A stretch of 5,452 bases of DNA. Source: a candidate division KSB1 bacterium. GTDB lineage: Bacteria > Zhuqueibacterota > JdFR-76 > DREG01. Location: positions 1 through 5,452 of the forward strand of contig JADFJB010000190.1 in NCBI GenBank assembly GCA_022566355.1, written 5' to 3'. The notes under the pieces were generated by a model. That model searched no databases, was not told the DNA's origin, and saw only the letters and a list, made by a program, of their open reading frames with translations. Positions 1 through 5,452 of the stretch are shown here, in pieces. Both the position numbers and the translations under genes were made by a program. Each line of letters opens with the position of its first letter. The first letter of the stretch is position 1.

Positions 1-1
1 A

Positions 2-2464
2 AAGCATACAGCGATTCAAGAATTGGGCGATTGGGCCAAAATGATTCTTGACTACGAGGGCCCGACTGTCAAAAAATACATTTGGGTGGATTCAGAAACT
101 CAAAAGCCCCTTTTAATTTGGCATGTCGTCATTCGACCAAATTTTCGTGATCTTTGGTACTATTTCATTGACGCGGCTTCAGGAGACATCTTAGAAAAAT
201 ACAATGCCACCAATTTTGACGGGCCAACCACGGCCACCGCTGTAGATTTGAACGGTGTAACCCAAACCATCAATGTTTACGAACTAGGTGGGACGTTTTA
301 TATGATGGATGCTTCAAGGGACATTTTTAAACCCAGCGAATCCAATCTACCTGATGATCCCAAGGGAGCTCTCTGGACTGTTGATGCGGAAAACACTAAC
401 TTAGAACAACTGGATCATGTCACATCAAGCGACAACACATGGAATGATCCTATTTCAGTATCGGCGCATTCTAATGTAGGAGAGGTTTTTCAATATTATG
501 AAGCAACCCATGGTCGTAAAGGCATTGATGATAAAGGCAGTACCATTATCTCTATTATTCATGTAACGAAAGACAACCAACCGTCGGATCATGCATCTTG
601 GAACGGCAAATTCATCTCTTTTGGAGATGGAAACACGGCCTTCAAACCGCTGGCTGGTGCCCTGGATGTGGCTGCGCATGAAATGACTCATGGAGTGATT
701 CAGCATACTGTAAACCTGGAGTACAAATTTCAATCGGGAGCGCTCAATGAATCATTTGCGGATGTATTTGGTGTCATGTTGGATCGAGATGATTGGAAAG
801 TCGGTGAAGATGTCGTACTCCTTTCAGCTTTTCCATCCGGGGCGTTACGCGACATGGAGGATCCTCACAATGGCGGAAGCAGCCGCAACGACCCCGGTTG
901 GCAGCCAGCCCATATGAATGAATTCTTAGAGTTAGACATTTCACAGGACAATGGTGGTGTTCATGTAAATAGCGGCATTCCCAACCGTGTCTGCTTCTTG
1001 ATTGCTGCCGCCATTGGCAGAGAGAAAACCGAGCAGATTTACTATCGCGTGCTCGATGCCCGCTATCTGAACAGACAATCGCAATTTATCGACTTGCGTT
1101 TGGGCGCCATTCAGGCAGCCACCGATTTGTTTGGTGATCCTTCAACCGAAGTGGATGCGGTGAAGACAGCTTTTGATGCGGTGGGAATAACGGACGATAC
1201 AGGAACACCACCCCCTGCTGATTTGCCACCCGTTCAAGGCGAAGAATTCATTGCAGTGGTAAATGGCGCTCAAAACGACACCAGCTTGTTTTTGATAAAA
1301 CCGGTCATCCAGAATTCTGAAACCGACATCGTTCAGGTGAGCACGACCCAGGTTTTCACCCAGACAGGTAATCCCATAAGTGTTTCAGATGATGGTTCGA
1401 TCATCATGTTTATTGACAGCCAAAACTTCATTCGTATTCTTGATGAAAGCGGGGAGAGAGTGATCAGCGCTGAAGGTGTGTGGAGTTCCATAGCGTTGTC
1501 ACCCGACGCCACGAAATTGGCGGCAACGTCTGTTTTCAGAGACACCACCATCTACGTTTTTGATTTGGTCGATCCCAACGCTAGCAAAGAAGTCCGTCTC
1601 TACACGCCCACGACTGCTGAGGGCGTGCAGGCCAATAACACATTGTTTGCGGATGCCCTGGATTGGGATTTAAGCGGGAAGTTTCTCCTTTACGATGCCT
1701 TCAACAGGATTCCACAATCCGGTGGCGAAGCCATCGAATATTGGGATGTGAATGTGCTCGACGTGGAGAATGAAATCATTATTCCGATCTTCCCACCTTT
1801 GCCAGAGGGGATTAATATTGCAAATCCCTCATTTGCACAGACCAACGATGCTTTCTTTGTGTTTGACCTGTTTGATGAGAATCAGGGCGTAAACGAAATC
1901 TGGGCTATCGATTTGTTCACTGGTGAACTGGGATTGATAGAAAACAACGGGGCGTTTCTCGGGTATCCGCGCTATTCAACAGATGACAGTCGTCTCGTGT
2001 TTGAAAGAATTGAATCAGGCGTACCCAGTCTGCGCCAGATACCTTTAGTTCCGAATAAGATTCAAGCAGCGGGTTCATCCGAGCCATTTGTCACCGAAGG
2101 ACAACGTCCAACTTGGTTTGCCGTTGGTCAACGGCTTACCAATGTAGAAGATTATTTGGAAACCTTGCCGATGGCGTTTATCTTGCATCAAAACTACCCC
2201 AATCCTTTTAATCCTGAAACACTGATTCGCTATGAATTACCTGTCGATGTAAGCGTGAGTCTCGCGGTTTATGACATTTTGGGCAAAAGAGTCACAACGC
2301 TTGAGACTGGGTTGAAGAACGCAGGGCAACACCAAGTTCTGTGGGATGGTCGTGATGAAAAAGAACGTCCAGTGGCAAGTGGCATTTATCTCTTCAGGCT
2401 TGAAGCTAAGTCGTCTCAGGGGCAAGTAACTCATTTAACTAAAAAGATGACTTTGTTGAGGTAA
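2..2464 (+). CDS. Secreted M4 (thermolysin-like) zinc metalloprotease with propeller-like region and T9SS sorting domain; 5' end outside window
   Basis: The frame is open from the window edge, so the true start, signal peptide and most of the propeptide are missing. The TTG at 23 is not a credible start. Residues are numbered from the codon at 2-4, giving 820 visible. Residues 1 to about 75 look like the end of an FTP/PepSY propeptide (WYYFIDAASGDIL). The M4 catalytic domain runs to about 397. It has HEMTH at 226-230 (zinc ligands H226 and H230, catalytic E227), the third zinc ligand E250 in NESFAD, Y241 matching thermolysin Tyr157, and D316/H321 in DNGGVH matching Asp226/His231. Spacings equal those of thermolysin, so the enzyme should be active. 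After a Pro-rich linker (about 398-415), residues 415-705 contain five blade-like segments with SDDG, SPDATKLA or STDDSRL turns, resembling WD40-like/TolB propellers. The C-terminus (about 725-820) has NYPNPFNP, WDGRDE, SGIYLFRL and KKMTLLR, a type A T9SS sorting signal. This implies export across the outer membrane and surface attachment or release. The substrate is unknown. Confidence 0.95.
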   Translation, partial: KHTAIQELGDWAKMILDYEGPTVKKYIWVDSETQKPLLIWHVVIRPNFRDLWYYFIDAASGDILEKYNATNFDGPTTATAVDLNGVTQTINVYELGGTFYMMDASRDIFKPSESNLPDDPKGALWTVDAENTNLEQLDHVTSSDNTWNDPISVSAHSNVGEVFQYYEATHGRKGIDDKGSTIISIIHVTKDNQPSDHASWNGKFISFGDGNTAFKPLAGALDVAAHEMTHGVIQHTVNLEYKFQSGALNESFADVFGVMLDRDDWKVGEDVVLLSAFPSGALRDMEDPHNGGSSRNDPGWQPAHMNEFLELDISQDNGGVHVNSGIPNRVCFLIAAAIGREKTEQIYYRVLDARYLNRQSQFIDLRLGAIQAATDLFGDPSTEVDAVKTAFDAVGITDDTGTPPPADLPPVQGEEFIAVVNGAQNDTSLFLIKPVIQNSETDIVQVSTTQVFTQTGNPISVSDDGSIIMFIDSQNFIRILDESGERVISAEGVWSSIALSPDATKLAATSVFRDTTIYVFDLVDPNASKEVRLYTPTTAEGVQANNTLFADALDWDLSGKFLLYDAFNRIPQSGGEAIEYWDVNVLDVENEIIIPIFPPLPEGINIANPSFAQTNDAFFVFDLFDENQGVNEIWAIDLFTGELGLIENNGAFLGYPRYSTDDSRLVFERIESGVPSLRQIPLVPNKIQAAGSSEPFVTEGQRPTWFAVGQRLTNVEDYLETLPMAFILHQNYPNPFNPETLIRYELPVDVSVSLAVYDILGKRVTTLETGLKNAGQHQVLWDGRDEKERPVASGIYLFRLEAKSSQGQVTHLTKKMTLLR

Positions 2465-2474
2465 GGGACCGCTT

Positions 2475-2500
2475 CAAAAAAACCAATTGTTCTTTTTTTG
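2475..2500 (+). terminator. Weak possible terminator after the protease gene
   Basis: Ten bases after the protease stop, an 8-base arm CAAAAAAA (2475-2482) is complementary to TTTTTTTG (2493-2500) around a 10-base loop. The stem is almost all A-U, so it would be unstable, but it ends in a U-tract in both directions. The rest of the gap to 2574 is AT-rich and shows no other clear signal. I could not identify a convincing promoter for the next gene in it. Confidence 0.25.
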
Positions 2501-2574
2501 TATCAGAAATTAAAGTTTGTTTGGTAAATATCATTGAATTTATTAAGTTTCAAATAAACATCTAAATATATAAC

Positions 2575-2578
2575 GAGG
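2575..2578 (+). promoter_or_regulatory. Ribosome binding site of the small antitoxin-like gene
   Basis: GAGG lies six bases before the ATG at 2585. It supports this ATG as the start and the reality of the short gene. Confidence 0.6.
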
Positions 2579-2584
2579 TCTTGC

Positions 2585-2791
2585 ATGAGTCAAATAGTAC
2601 TTGATTCACGAATAACAAATGGTCTTCTGAATTTAAAAAATATCCCACTTGACGATAACACCGAAGTAAAAGTCATTGTTATCCCTAAAATAAACCTATC
2701 AAAAATGTCTTTTGAAAATTCTCAAAAGATAACTGGTAGAATAAAAGGAAATCTATCCGATGACGTAATAGCCGAAAGAAATAATGAATAA
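2585..2791 (+). CDS. Probable VapB-type antitoxin (68 aa), now apparently without its toxin
   Basis: ATG start with GAGG six bases upstream. The protein is short, with a beta-rich N-terminal half (IVLDSRITNGLLNLKNIPL and VKVIVIP) and a charged C-terminal tail ending SDDVIAERNNE. From memory, this pattern matches small antitoxins encoded just upstream of PIN-domain ribonucleases in FCB bacteria. I could not confirm it with a search. In such pairs the N-terminal part would bind operator DNA and the tail would wrap the toxin. The context supports this: the stop at 2789-2791 overlaps an ATG at 2784, in the ATGAATAA arrangement typical of translationally coupled antitoxin-toxin pairs. The downstream frame begins like a PIN toxin and then breaks. 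There is no sign of damage within the gene itself. If expressed, it would be an orphan antitoxin, possibly able to neutralise related toxins elsewhere. A small protein of another role cannot be excluded. Confidence 0.7.
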   Translation: MSQIVLDSRITNGLLNLKNIPLDDNTEVKVIVIPKINLSKMSFENSQKITGRIKGNLSDDVIAERNNE

Positions 2792-2814
2792 ATCTGTTTC
2801 TCGATACAAGCACC
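2784..2814 (+). pseudogene. 5' stub of a PIN-domain (VapC-like) toxin gene
   Basis: The ATG at 2784 overlaps the end of the antitoxin gene and reads MNKSV to 2798. Skipping one base (2799), the next frame reads LDTS at 2800-2811. MNKSVFLDTS is the way PIN-domain toxins commonly begin, the Asp being the first metal-binding residue of the active site. Two bases appear to be missing (GTTTCTC where GTTTTTCTC would be expected). Similarity ends at about 2814, where sequence belonging to another gene begins. As it stands the ATG frame encodes only 14 residues, ending at 2828. The match is short, so the assignment rests on position and overlap as much as on sequence. Confidence 0.5.
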
Positions 2815-2856
2815 AAGTTTATCAATAACACTTTTAGCCATTTCTTTTGCAGTCAT
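2815..2856 (-). pseudogene. 5' stub of a second antitoxin gene, minus strand
   Basis: From the ATG at 2856-2854 the minus strand reads MTAKEMAKSVIDKL down to 2815, after purine-rich GGGATTAGAGAAA that could serve as a ribosome binding site. I recognise this as the typical N-terminus of a family of small bacterial antitoxins (forms like MTAKEMAKxVIDxLPE, usually about 70-90 residues). That comparison is from memory and not from a search. After Leu14 the family pattern stops and the frame runs antisense through the PIN stub and the first antitoxin, ending at 2722 after 44 codons. The rest of this gene and its toxin, which should lie further left on this strand, are absent. It is unlikely to make a functional product. 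Confidence 0.5.
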
Positions 2857-2914
2857 TTTCTCTAATCCCTTTATTCTTTCTGATCTTTTGAAGTTAATTT
2901 ACCATTGTTTTTCT

Positions 2915-2934
2915 ACTTGAAAATGTATTCAAGT
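2915..2934. repeat. Small inverted repeat beside the end of the glycosyltransferase gene
   Basis: ACTTGAA (2915-2921) and TTCAAGT (2928-2934) form a perfect 7-bp stem with a 6-base loop, just beyond the stop of the minus-strand glycosyltransferase gene. There is no U-tract after it on the minus strand, so it is not a textbook intrinsic terminator. It could still act as an RNA 3'-end stabiliser or be chance. Confidence 0.35.
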
Positions 2935-2939
2935 TACAA

Positions 2940-4712
2940 TTAAACCAACCCTCTTTTAGCTTCCTCATACAATGGCACCATCCACTTCTTTTCTTGTGAA
3001 TAAAAAGGACAGCGTTCAATCAACAAGAAAAGTTCATCGAAAAACTCTACACAATCCTTATATTTTTCTGCCCTGTTGAGGAGTTTGGCATTATCCTTCC
3101 AGGCATCGGTATTAAATGGCTCCAATATCAATGTTTTTTCGAATTCTTCCAGGGCGGCATCATACCGGCCCAGGGCTGCCAGAACTTCACCAATTTTGAG
3201 TCGCGCCCTTGCGGCGAGATCGGGTCTTGCGGCTACAGCCTGGTTATACCAGGCCAGAGCTTCATCGACCCGACGGCCAATCAAACACAATCCCCCGAGT
3301 AAAAAACAACACTGCCAGCGCAGTAAACCTTTGAGCGCCTTATCTTGCTTCTGCAAATCACCGCAGTATAAAGCTGAGATTTTTTCCCATTCGATTCGAA
3401 AGGTGACATAATCCCTTGGGAAAAAATAGTCTCTGACTACCAATGGCTCATCATTTTGTGTGGTCGCCAGCGCTTTCTTATATTCCGCTTCTGCGAGGTC
3501 ATATTGTTCTTCGGCTTGGCAGACACAAGCAATATTGTAATGGACCAGTGCTGCATCTGGAATTTCGTCAATAATATCAATATAAGAATTCATCGCCTGG
3601 TCAAAAAGATCTTTGCTAATTTGCGATTGCTTTTGTGCCTGCTCGAAATACAGCATATAAATCATGCTTAAGGCATTACGGGCCTCATAATGATGAGGGT
3701 CCAATTTAACTACATTATTCAGCATTTCTTCCGCAATTTTGAGTCGATTTGGCGAAATTTCTTGCAAGACCAATTTTGCGTTTTGGTAAACCTGTTCGGA
3801 TTCCGATAGCCTGGAAAAAACCCGATATTCCTTTTTATTGCTAAAAACATGCCTGCTTTTCAAAAGTTCTATCAAATGACATAATTGACGTTCGTAGGAA
3901 AATTGTTGGATTTTTCGATTCCCGGCCTTTGCTATCCTGCTTCTCTCTTCTTCATGTGTCAGGTAATGCTCGATCAATTCTTCAAAGTTAGATTCATTAT
4001 AGAGAATACATTCTTCGCCAGGAATTAAGAAATTCCGAATTTCCAAATTTTCTTCTTCATAAAATAGCAGCGCCCCGTTTGCCGGCGCTTCGTACGCACG
4101 TTCATTCATTTCACCCCGAATACTCCGGTTAAAAATAATTTTCGCCTTATTATAATTCCGAACATACTCCTCGCCGAATATATTCGACAAAATCCTTACA
4201 TTATATTTAGGATTAATTCGCGTGAGCCGCTTAAGCCATTTTGCCCTCTCACGTTGAAATTCATGATTAAAATTACCGATCATTAAAATATCATAAATGC
4301 GGTCATAGCCTTCCAAAAGACGATGAACCGCCGGGTTAAATCCATACACCGGAAAATAATCAACATTTTGGTAACCGGCTTCTTTGAATACATTGACGCC
4401 CTTTTGGTCGACTACAATCCAGTCAAATCTTTTCAGATTATCCTGCAAAACCCTGAAACAGATATTCCAATCGCCCACCATAGCCACAACGGGATAGTCT
4501 GAATTTTCAATTCCGAGAGGAAAGGTTAAGTATTCAGGTCGTTCCAATAAAATAAGATCCGGCGGCCAATTGGTTGGTAAATGAGAAAGCAGATCCTCGA
4601 AATTCCCTTTATCAAATGAAAATGAAATCTTGCCACCCTCTTCATCAAGGAGTTTTATCCTATTATTGTCGTAGTGATAGCGCCGCCATTTCGGCCCTAG
4701 AAGAATATTCAA
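2940..4712 (-). CDS. CgeB-like GT-B glycosyltransferase with C-terminal TPR array (590 aa)
   Basis: Residues 1 to about 140 form a Rossmann-like N-terminal half. It carries the pattern seen in CgeB-type enzymes: VVAMVGDWN (75-83), FDWIVVDQKG (96-105), EAGYQNVDYFPVYGFNP. Residues 140-290 match the second GT-B domain (Glyco_trans_1_2 type): YDILMIGNF, then NRSIRGEMNERAYEAPANGA at 195-214, whose E204/E208 region corresponds to the nucleotide-sugar binding segment, then PGEECILY and the HEEERSRIAKAGN helix. Residues 324-570 hold about five TPR-like helical pairs, clearest at 467-498 and 501-532. The protein would transfer a sugar from an activated donor. Sugar and acceptor cannot be told from sequence, though a TPR tail suggests a protein or surface-glycan partner. 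There is no signal peptide or membrane segment, so it is probably cytoplasmic. The start is TTG: an in-frame stop lies 12 bases upstream and the first in-frame ATG is codon 79. The gene stands alone, facing the protease convergently. Confidence 0.88.
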   Translation of the reverse strand: MNILLGPKWRRYHYDNNRIKLLDEEGGKISFSFDKGNFEDLLSHLPTNWPPDLILLERPEYLTFPLGIENSDYPVVAMVGDWNICFRVLQDNLKRFDWIVVDQKGVNVFKEAGYQNVDYFPVYGFNPAVHRLLEGYDRIYDILMIGNFNHEFQRERAKWLKRLTRINPKYNVRILSNIFGEEYVRNYNKAKIIFNRSIRGEMNERAYEAPANGALLFYEEENLEIRNFLIPGEECILYNESNFEELIEHYLTHEEERSRIAKAGNRKIQQFSYERQLCHLIELLKSRHVFSNKKEYRVFSRLSESEQVYQNAKLVLQEISPNRLKIAEEMLNNVVKLDPHHYEARNALSMIYMLYFEQAQKQSQISKDLFDQAMNSYIDIIDEIPDAALVHYNIACVCQAEEQYDLAEAEYKKALATTQNDEPLVVRDYFFPRDYVTFRIEWEKISALYCGDLQKQDKALKGLLRWQCCFLLGGLCLIGRRVDEALAWYNQAVAARPDLAARARLKIGEVLAALGRYDAALEEFEKTLILEPFNTDAWKDNAKLLNRAEKYKDCVEFFDELFLLIERCPFYSQEKKWMVPLYEEAKRGLV

Positions 4713-4721
4713 TTTTTTCCT
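4713..4721 (-). promoter_or_regulatory. Ribosome binding site deciding the TTG start of the glycosyltransferase
   Basis: On the minus strand AGGAAAAAA directly precedes TTG, with AGGA five bases from the start codon. An in-frame TAG at 4727-4725 closes the frame just upstream, so no earlier start is possible. Confidence 0.65.
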
Positions 4722-4743
4722 ATTCTATTTTGATTTTTGAATT

Positions 4744-4932
4744 TTGTTGGTTCAGAATAATGGTCTAAATATCATTTCATCTAGAAAGATGCAAACTTTT
4801 CGATTTGAAAATGTAAGTGTGGATATGATAACTTTTCCAAACAATAAGATTTATTATGGAAAGAATGGTCTTAAAGCTAGTACCTATTTTTTGAAGAATA
4901 AGTACGGTACAAAATATTTACATGATCCTTAA
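4744..4932 (+). CDS. Doubtful small ORF of 62 codons, no recognised family
   Basis: An open frame from a TTG at 4744 (or ATG at 4789, leaving 47 residues) to the TAA at 4930-4932. I recognise no domain. The end reads TYFLKNKYGTKYLHDP, which has a plausible protein composition, but neither start has a good ribosome binding site. It lies in the presumed upstream region of the divergent glycosyltransferase gene. It may be a remnant of a longer gene's 3' end or a chance frame in AT-rich DNA. No function is proposed. Confidence 0.2.
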   Translation: MLVQNNGLNIISSRKMQTFRFENVSVDMITFPNNKIYYGKNGLKASTYFLKNKYGTKYLHDP

Positions 4933-4937
4933 TTATT

Positions 4938-4954
4938 AATCCTCTATGAGGATT
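4938..4954. repeat. Hairpin with CCTCTATGAGG core, copy 1
   Basis: AATCCTC (4938-4944) and GAGGATT (4948-4954) form a perfect 7-bp stem around TAT. It begins five bases after the stop of the doubtful ORF. Its core recurs at 4991-5005. Confidence 0.65.
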
Positions 4955-4973
4955 TGAAAACCTTTTTCAAATC
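4951..4973. repeat. Perfect 10-bp hairpin overlapping copy 1
   Basis: GATTTGAAAA (4951-4960) and TTTTCAAATC (4964-4973) pair perfectly with a three-base loop. The stem shares GATT with the preceding hairpin, so the two cannot form fully at once and would be mutually exclusive in a transcript. As a terminator it lacks a following U-tract. Confidence 0.6.
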
Positions 4974-4990
4974 CATATCTACAACAATAA

Positions 4991-5005
4991 AACCTCTACG
5001 AGGTT
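4991..5005. repeat. Hairpin with CCTCTACGAGG core, copy 2
   Basis: AACCTC (4991-4996) and GAGGTT (5000-5005) form a perfect 6-bp stem around TAC. Compared with copy 1, the third stem pair changes from T-A to C-G on both arms, a compensatory change, while the CCTC/GAGG core is kept. Confidence 0.65.
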
Positions 5006-5035
5006 AACTTGTATCTGAACGAAAAGCACCCATTC

Positions 5036-5115
5036 TGTCATTCCCGCATGCTTTTAGCGGGAATCTACATGCTTGGAATGATTAGATTCCGGCTCAAAAA
5101 ATTACCGGAATGACA
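5036..5115. repeat. 80-bp MITE-like palindromic intergenic element
   Basis: Nine-base perfect terminal inverted repeats TGTCATTCC (5036-5044) and GGAATGACA (5107-5115) enclose two hairpins. The left one is TTCCCGC/GCGGGAA (5041-5047 with 5057-5063) and the right one TTCCGG/CCGGAA (5087-5092 with 5105-5110). An alternative pairing GGAATCTA/TAGATTCC (5060-5067 with 5083-5090) makes the whole unit one long imperfect palindrome. Elements beginning GTCATTCCCGC and ending GGAATGAC are, from general knowledge, common dispersed intergenic repeats in many bacteria. It has no coding capacity and no target-site duplication that I can see. Mobilisation in trans by a transposase would be expected if it is a MITE. 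Confidence 0.8.
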
Positions 5116-5201
5116 CTAGTTGTTGAGTTTTCGGTCAAACACTAACTATGATTGATTTGTAATTTAACTCAGAAGGAATGGGCTATCCACAGATTTGAGT
5201 T

Positions 5202-5216
5202 ATCCTCGTTTAGGAT
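5202..5216. repeat. Decayed third hairpin related to the CCTCTAYGAGG family
   Basis: ATCCT (5202-5206) and AGGAT (5212-5216) pair around CGTTT. Read as ATCCTCGTTTAGGAT it resembles the reverse complement of the two upstream hairpins (CCTCGTAGAGG) with changes in and beside the loop. A longer, weak repeat AACTCA (5166-5171) / TGAGTT (5196-5201) sits immediately to its left. Confidence 0.35.
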
Positions 5217-5256
5217 GGATTAATAAGATCTCGCATAACTAAAAATATCGTAGATG

Positions 5257-5285
5257 TACTGGATACTGGATACTGGATACTGGAT
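5257..5285. repeat. Heptanucleotide tandem repeat, four copies of ACTGGAT
   Basis: ACTGGAT is repeated exactly at 5258-5264, 5265-5271, 5272-5278 and 5279-5285, with a T at 5257 that continues the same periodicity. It is outside any credible gene, and copy number may vary by replication slippage. Confidence 0.9.
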
Positions 5286-5317
5286 ATCGTGGGCGGTTTT
5301 TAGTGATAGCTATTATT

Positions 5318-5452
5318 CTATATTTCATTTTGCTTATTTTCAACAATCGATTCAGTACCTCGGTTGAAAATAATCGAATCTTGATTGGACCGGTCAAACA
5401 ATTCATATCCTAATTTTTTTCCAGAATTTATTTCAATCTTCTCATATGAAAA
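5318..5452 (-). CDS. Possible 3' end of an unidentified gene entering from the right edge
   Basis: On the minus strand the frame is open from the window edge (5452) to a TAG at 5320-5318, giving 44 residues that end GTESIVENKQNEI. The composition (KIEINSGKKLGYELFDRS) looks protein-like, and its stop lies just before the repeat region, where a gene end could be expected. The fragment is too short to assign a family. An open stretch of this length can occur by chance in AT-rich DNA, so this is tentative. Confidence 0.4.
   Translation of the reverse strand, partial: FSYEKIEINSGKKLGYELFDRSNQDSIIFNRGTESIVENKQNEI

Larger units (their letters stand above)
4933..5317. other. Gene-free repeat-rich intergenic region
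   Basis: I see no credible gene in these 385 bases. They contain a cluster of small hairpins (4938-5005), an 80-bp MITE-like element (5036-5115), another decayed hairpin (5202-5216) and a 7-bp tandem repeat (5257-5285), listed separately. The remaining AT-rich spacers show nothing I can name. Confidence 0.6.

Noticed and set aside
455-733. 92-codon minus-strand frame across the protease catalytic domain
   Set aside because: It lies antisense to the conserved HEMTH region of the M4 domain, and its existence follows from the coding of the real gene.
2521-2570. Promoter for the antitoxin gene (TTGAAT at 2534 and AT-rich hexamers downstream)
   Set aside because: No -35/-10 pair with acceptable spacing and no TTTG / TAnnTTTG Bacteroidota-type promoter could be placed with confidence in this AT-rich stretch.
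3076-3411. 111-codon plus-strand frame within the glycosyltransferase gene
   Set aside because: It is antisense to the GC-rich TPR-coding part, whose clear TPR motifs show the minus strand is the coding one. The product is Ser/Arg-rich with no recognisable family.
5184-5192. CTATCCACA, one base from a DnaA box
   Set aside because: It is a single imperfect match with no cluster, no AT-rich unwinding element tied to it and no replication gene nearby, so an origin is not supported.
4933-5317. Possible CRISPR array in the repeat-rich region
   Set aside because: The repeats differ in length and type, are not separated by regular spacers, and no cas gene is present.
1-5452. A new multi-gene defence or mobile system
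   Set aside because: The intact genes are a protease, an antitoxin-like protein and a glycosyltransferase without operon linkage. There is no nuclease, helicase, reverse transcriptase, transposase or integrase to build such a claim on.

Overview
The window reads as an AT-rich accessory stretch of a bacterium from the Fibrobacterota-Chlorobiota-Bacteroidota (FCB) superphylum. The main evidence is the end of the first protein, a type IX secretion (T9SS) type A sorting domain with the NYPNPFNP motif. Proteins of this style are frequent in Calditrichota, candidate division KSB1, Ignavibacteria and Marinimicrobia. I infer the group from motif style only. There is no rRNA, tRNA or marker gene to fix the taxon.

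Layout. Positions 2-2464 (+) hold the 3' part of a secreted M4 (thermolysin-type) metalloprotease. It is followed in the same chain by a beta-propeller-like region and the sorting domain; the 5' end lies outside the window. Positions 2585-2791 (+) encode a 68-residue protein that looks like a VapB-type antitoxin. Its 3' end overlaps the first codons of what was probably a PIN-domain (VapC) toxin, of which only about ten codons remain, and those are frameshifted. Directly abutting, on the minus strand, are the first 14 codons of a second, different antitoxin (2815-2856). One deletion between two convergent toxin-antitoxin operons would explain this, removing both toxins and leaving an orphan antitoxin.

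Positions 2940-4712 (-) encode a 590-residue CgeB-like glycosyltransferase fused to a C-terminal TPR array, with a TTG start behind a good ribosome binding site. To its right lies about 600 bp with little or no credible coding. It holds a doubtful 62-codon ORF, a cluster of small hairpins sharing a CCTCTAYGAGG-type core, an 80-bp MITE-like inverted-repeat element (TGTCATTCC...GGAATGACA) and a heptanucleotide tandem repeat. The last 135 bp (5318-5452, -) are open and may be the 3' end of a further gene running into the window.

The genes do not form an obvious pathway. The protease is an exported protein and the glycosyltransferase probably acts in the cytoplasm on a surface glycan or protein. 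The region between and beyond them is littered with decayed TA modules and small repeats. I see no CRISPR array, no intact defence system, no transposase and no convincing new multi-gene system. The most informative parts are the TA scar and the repeat-rich intergenic region.
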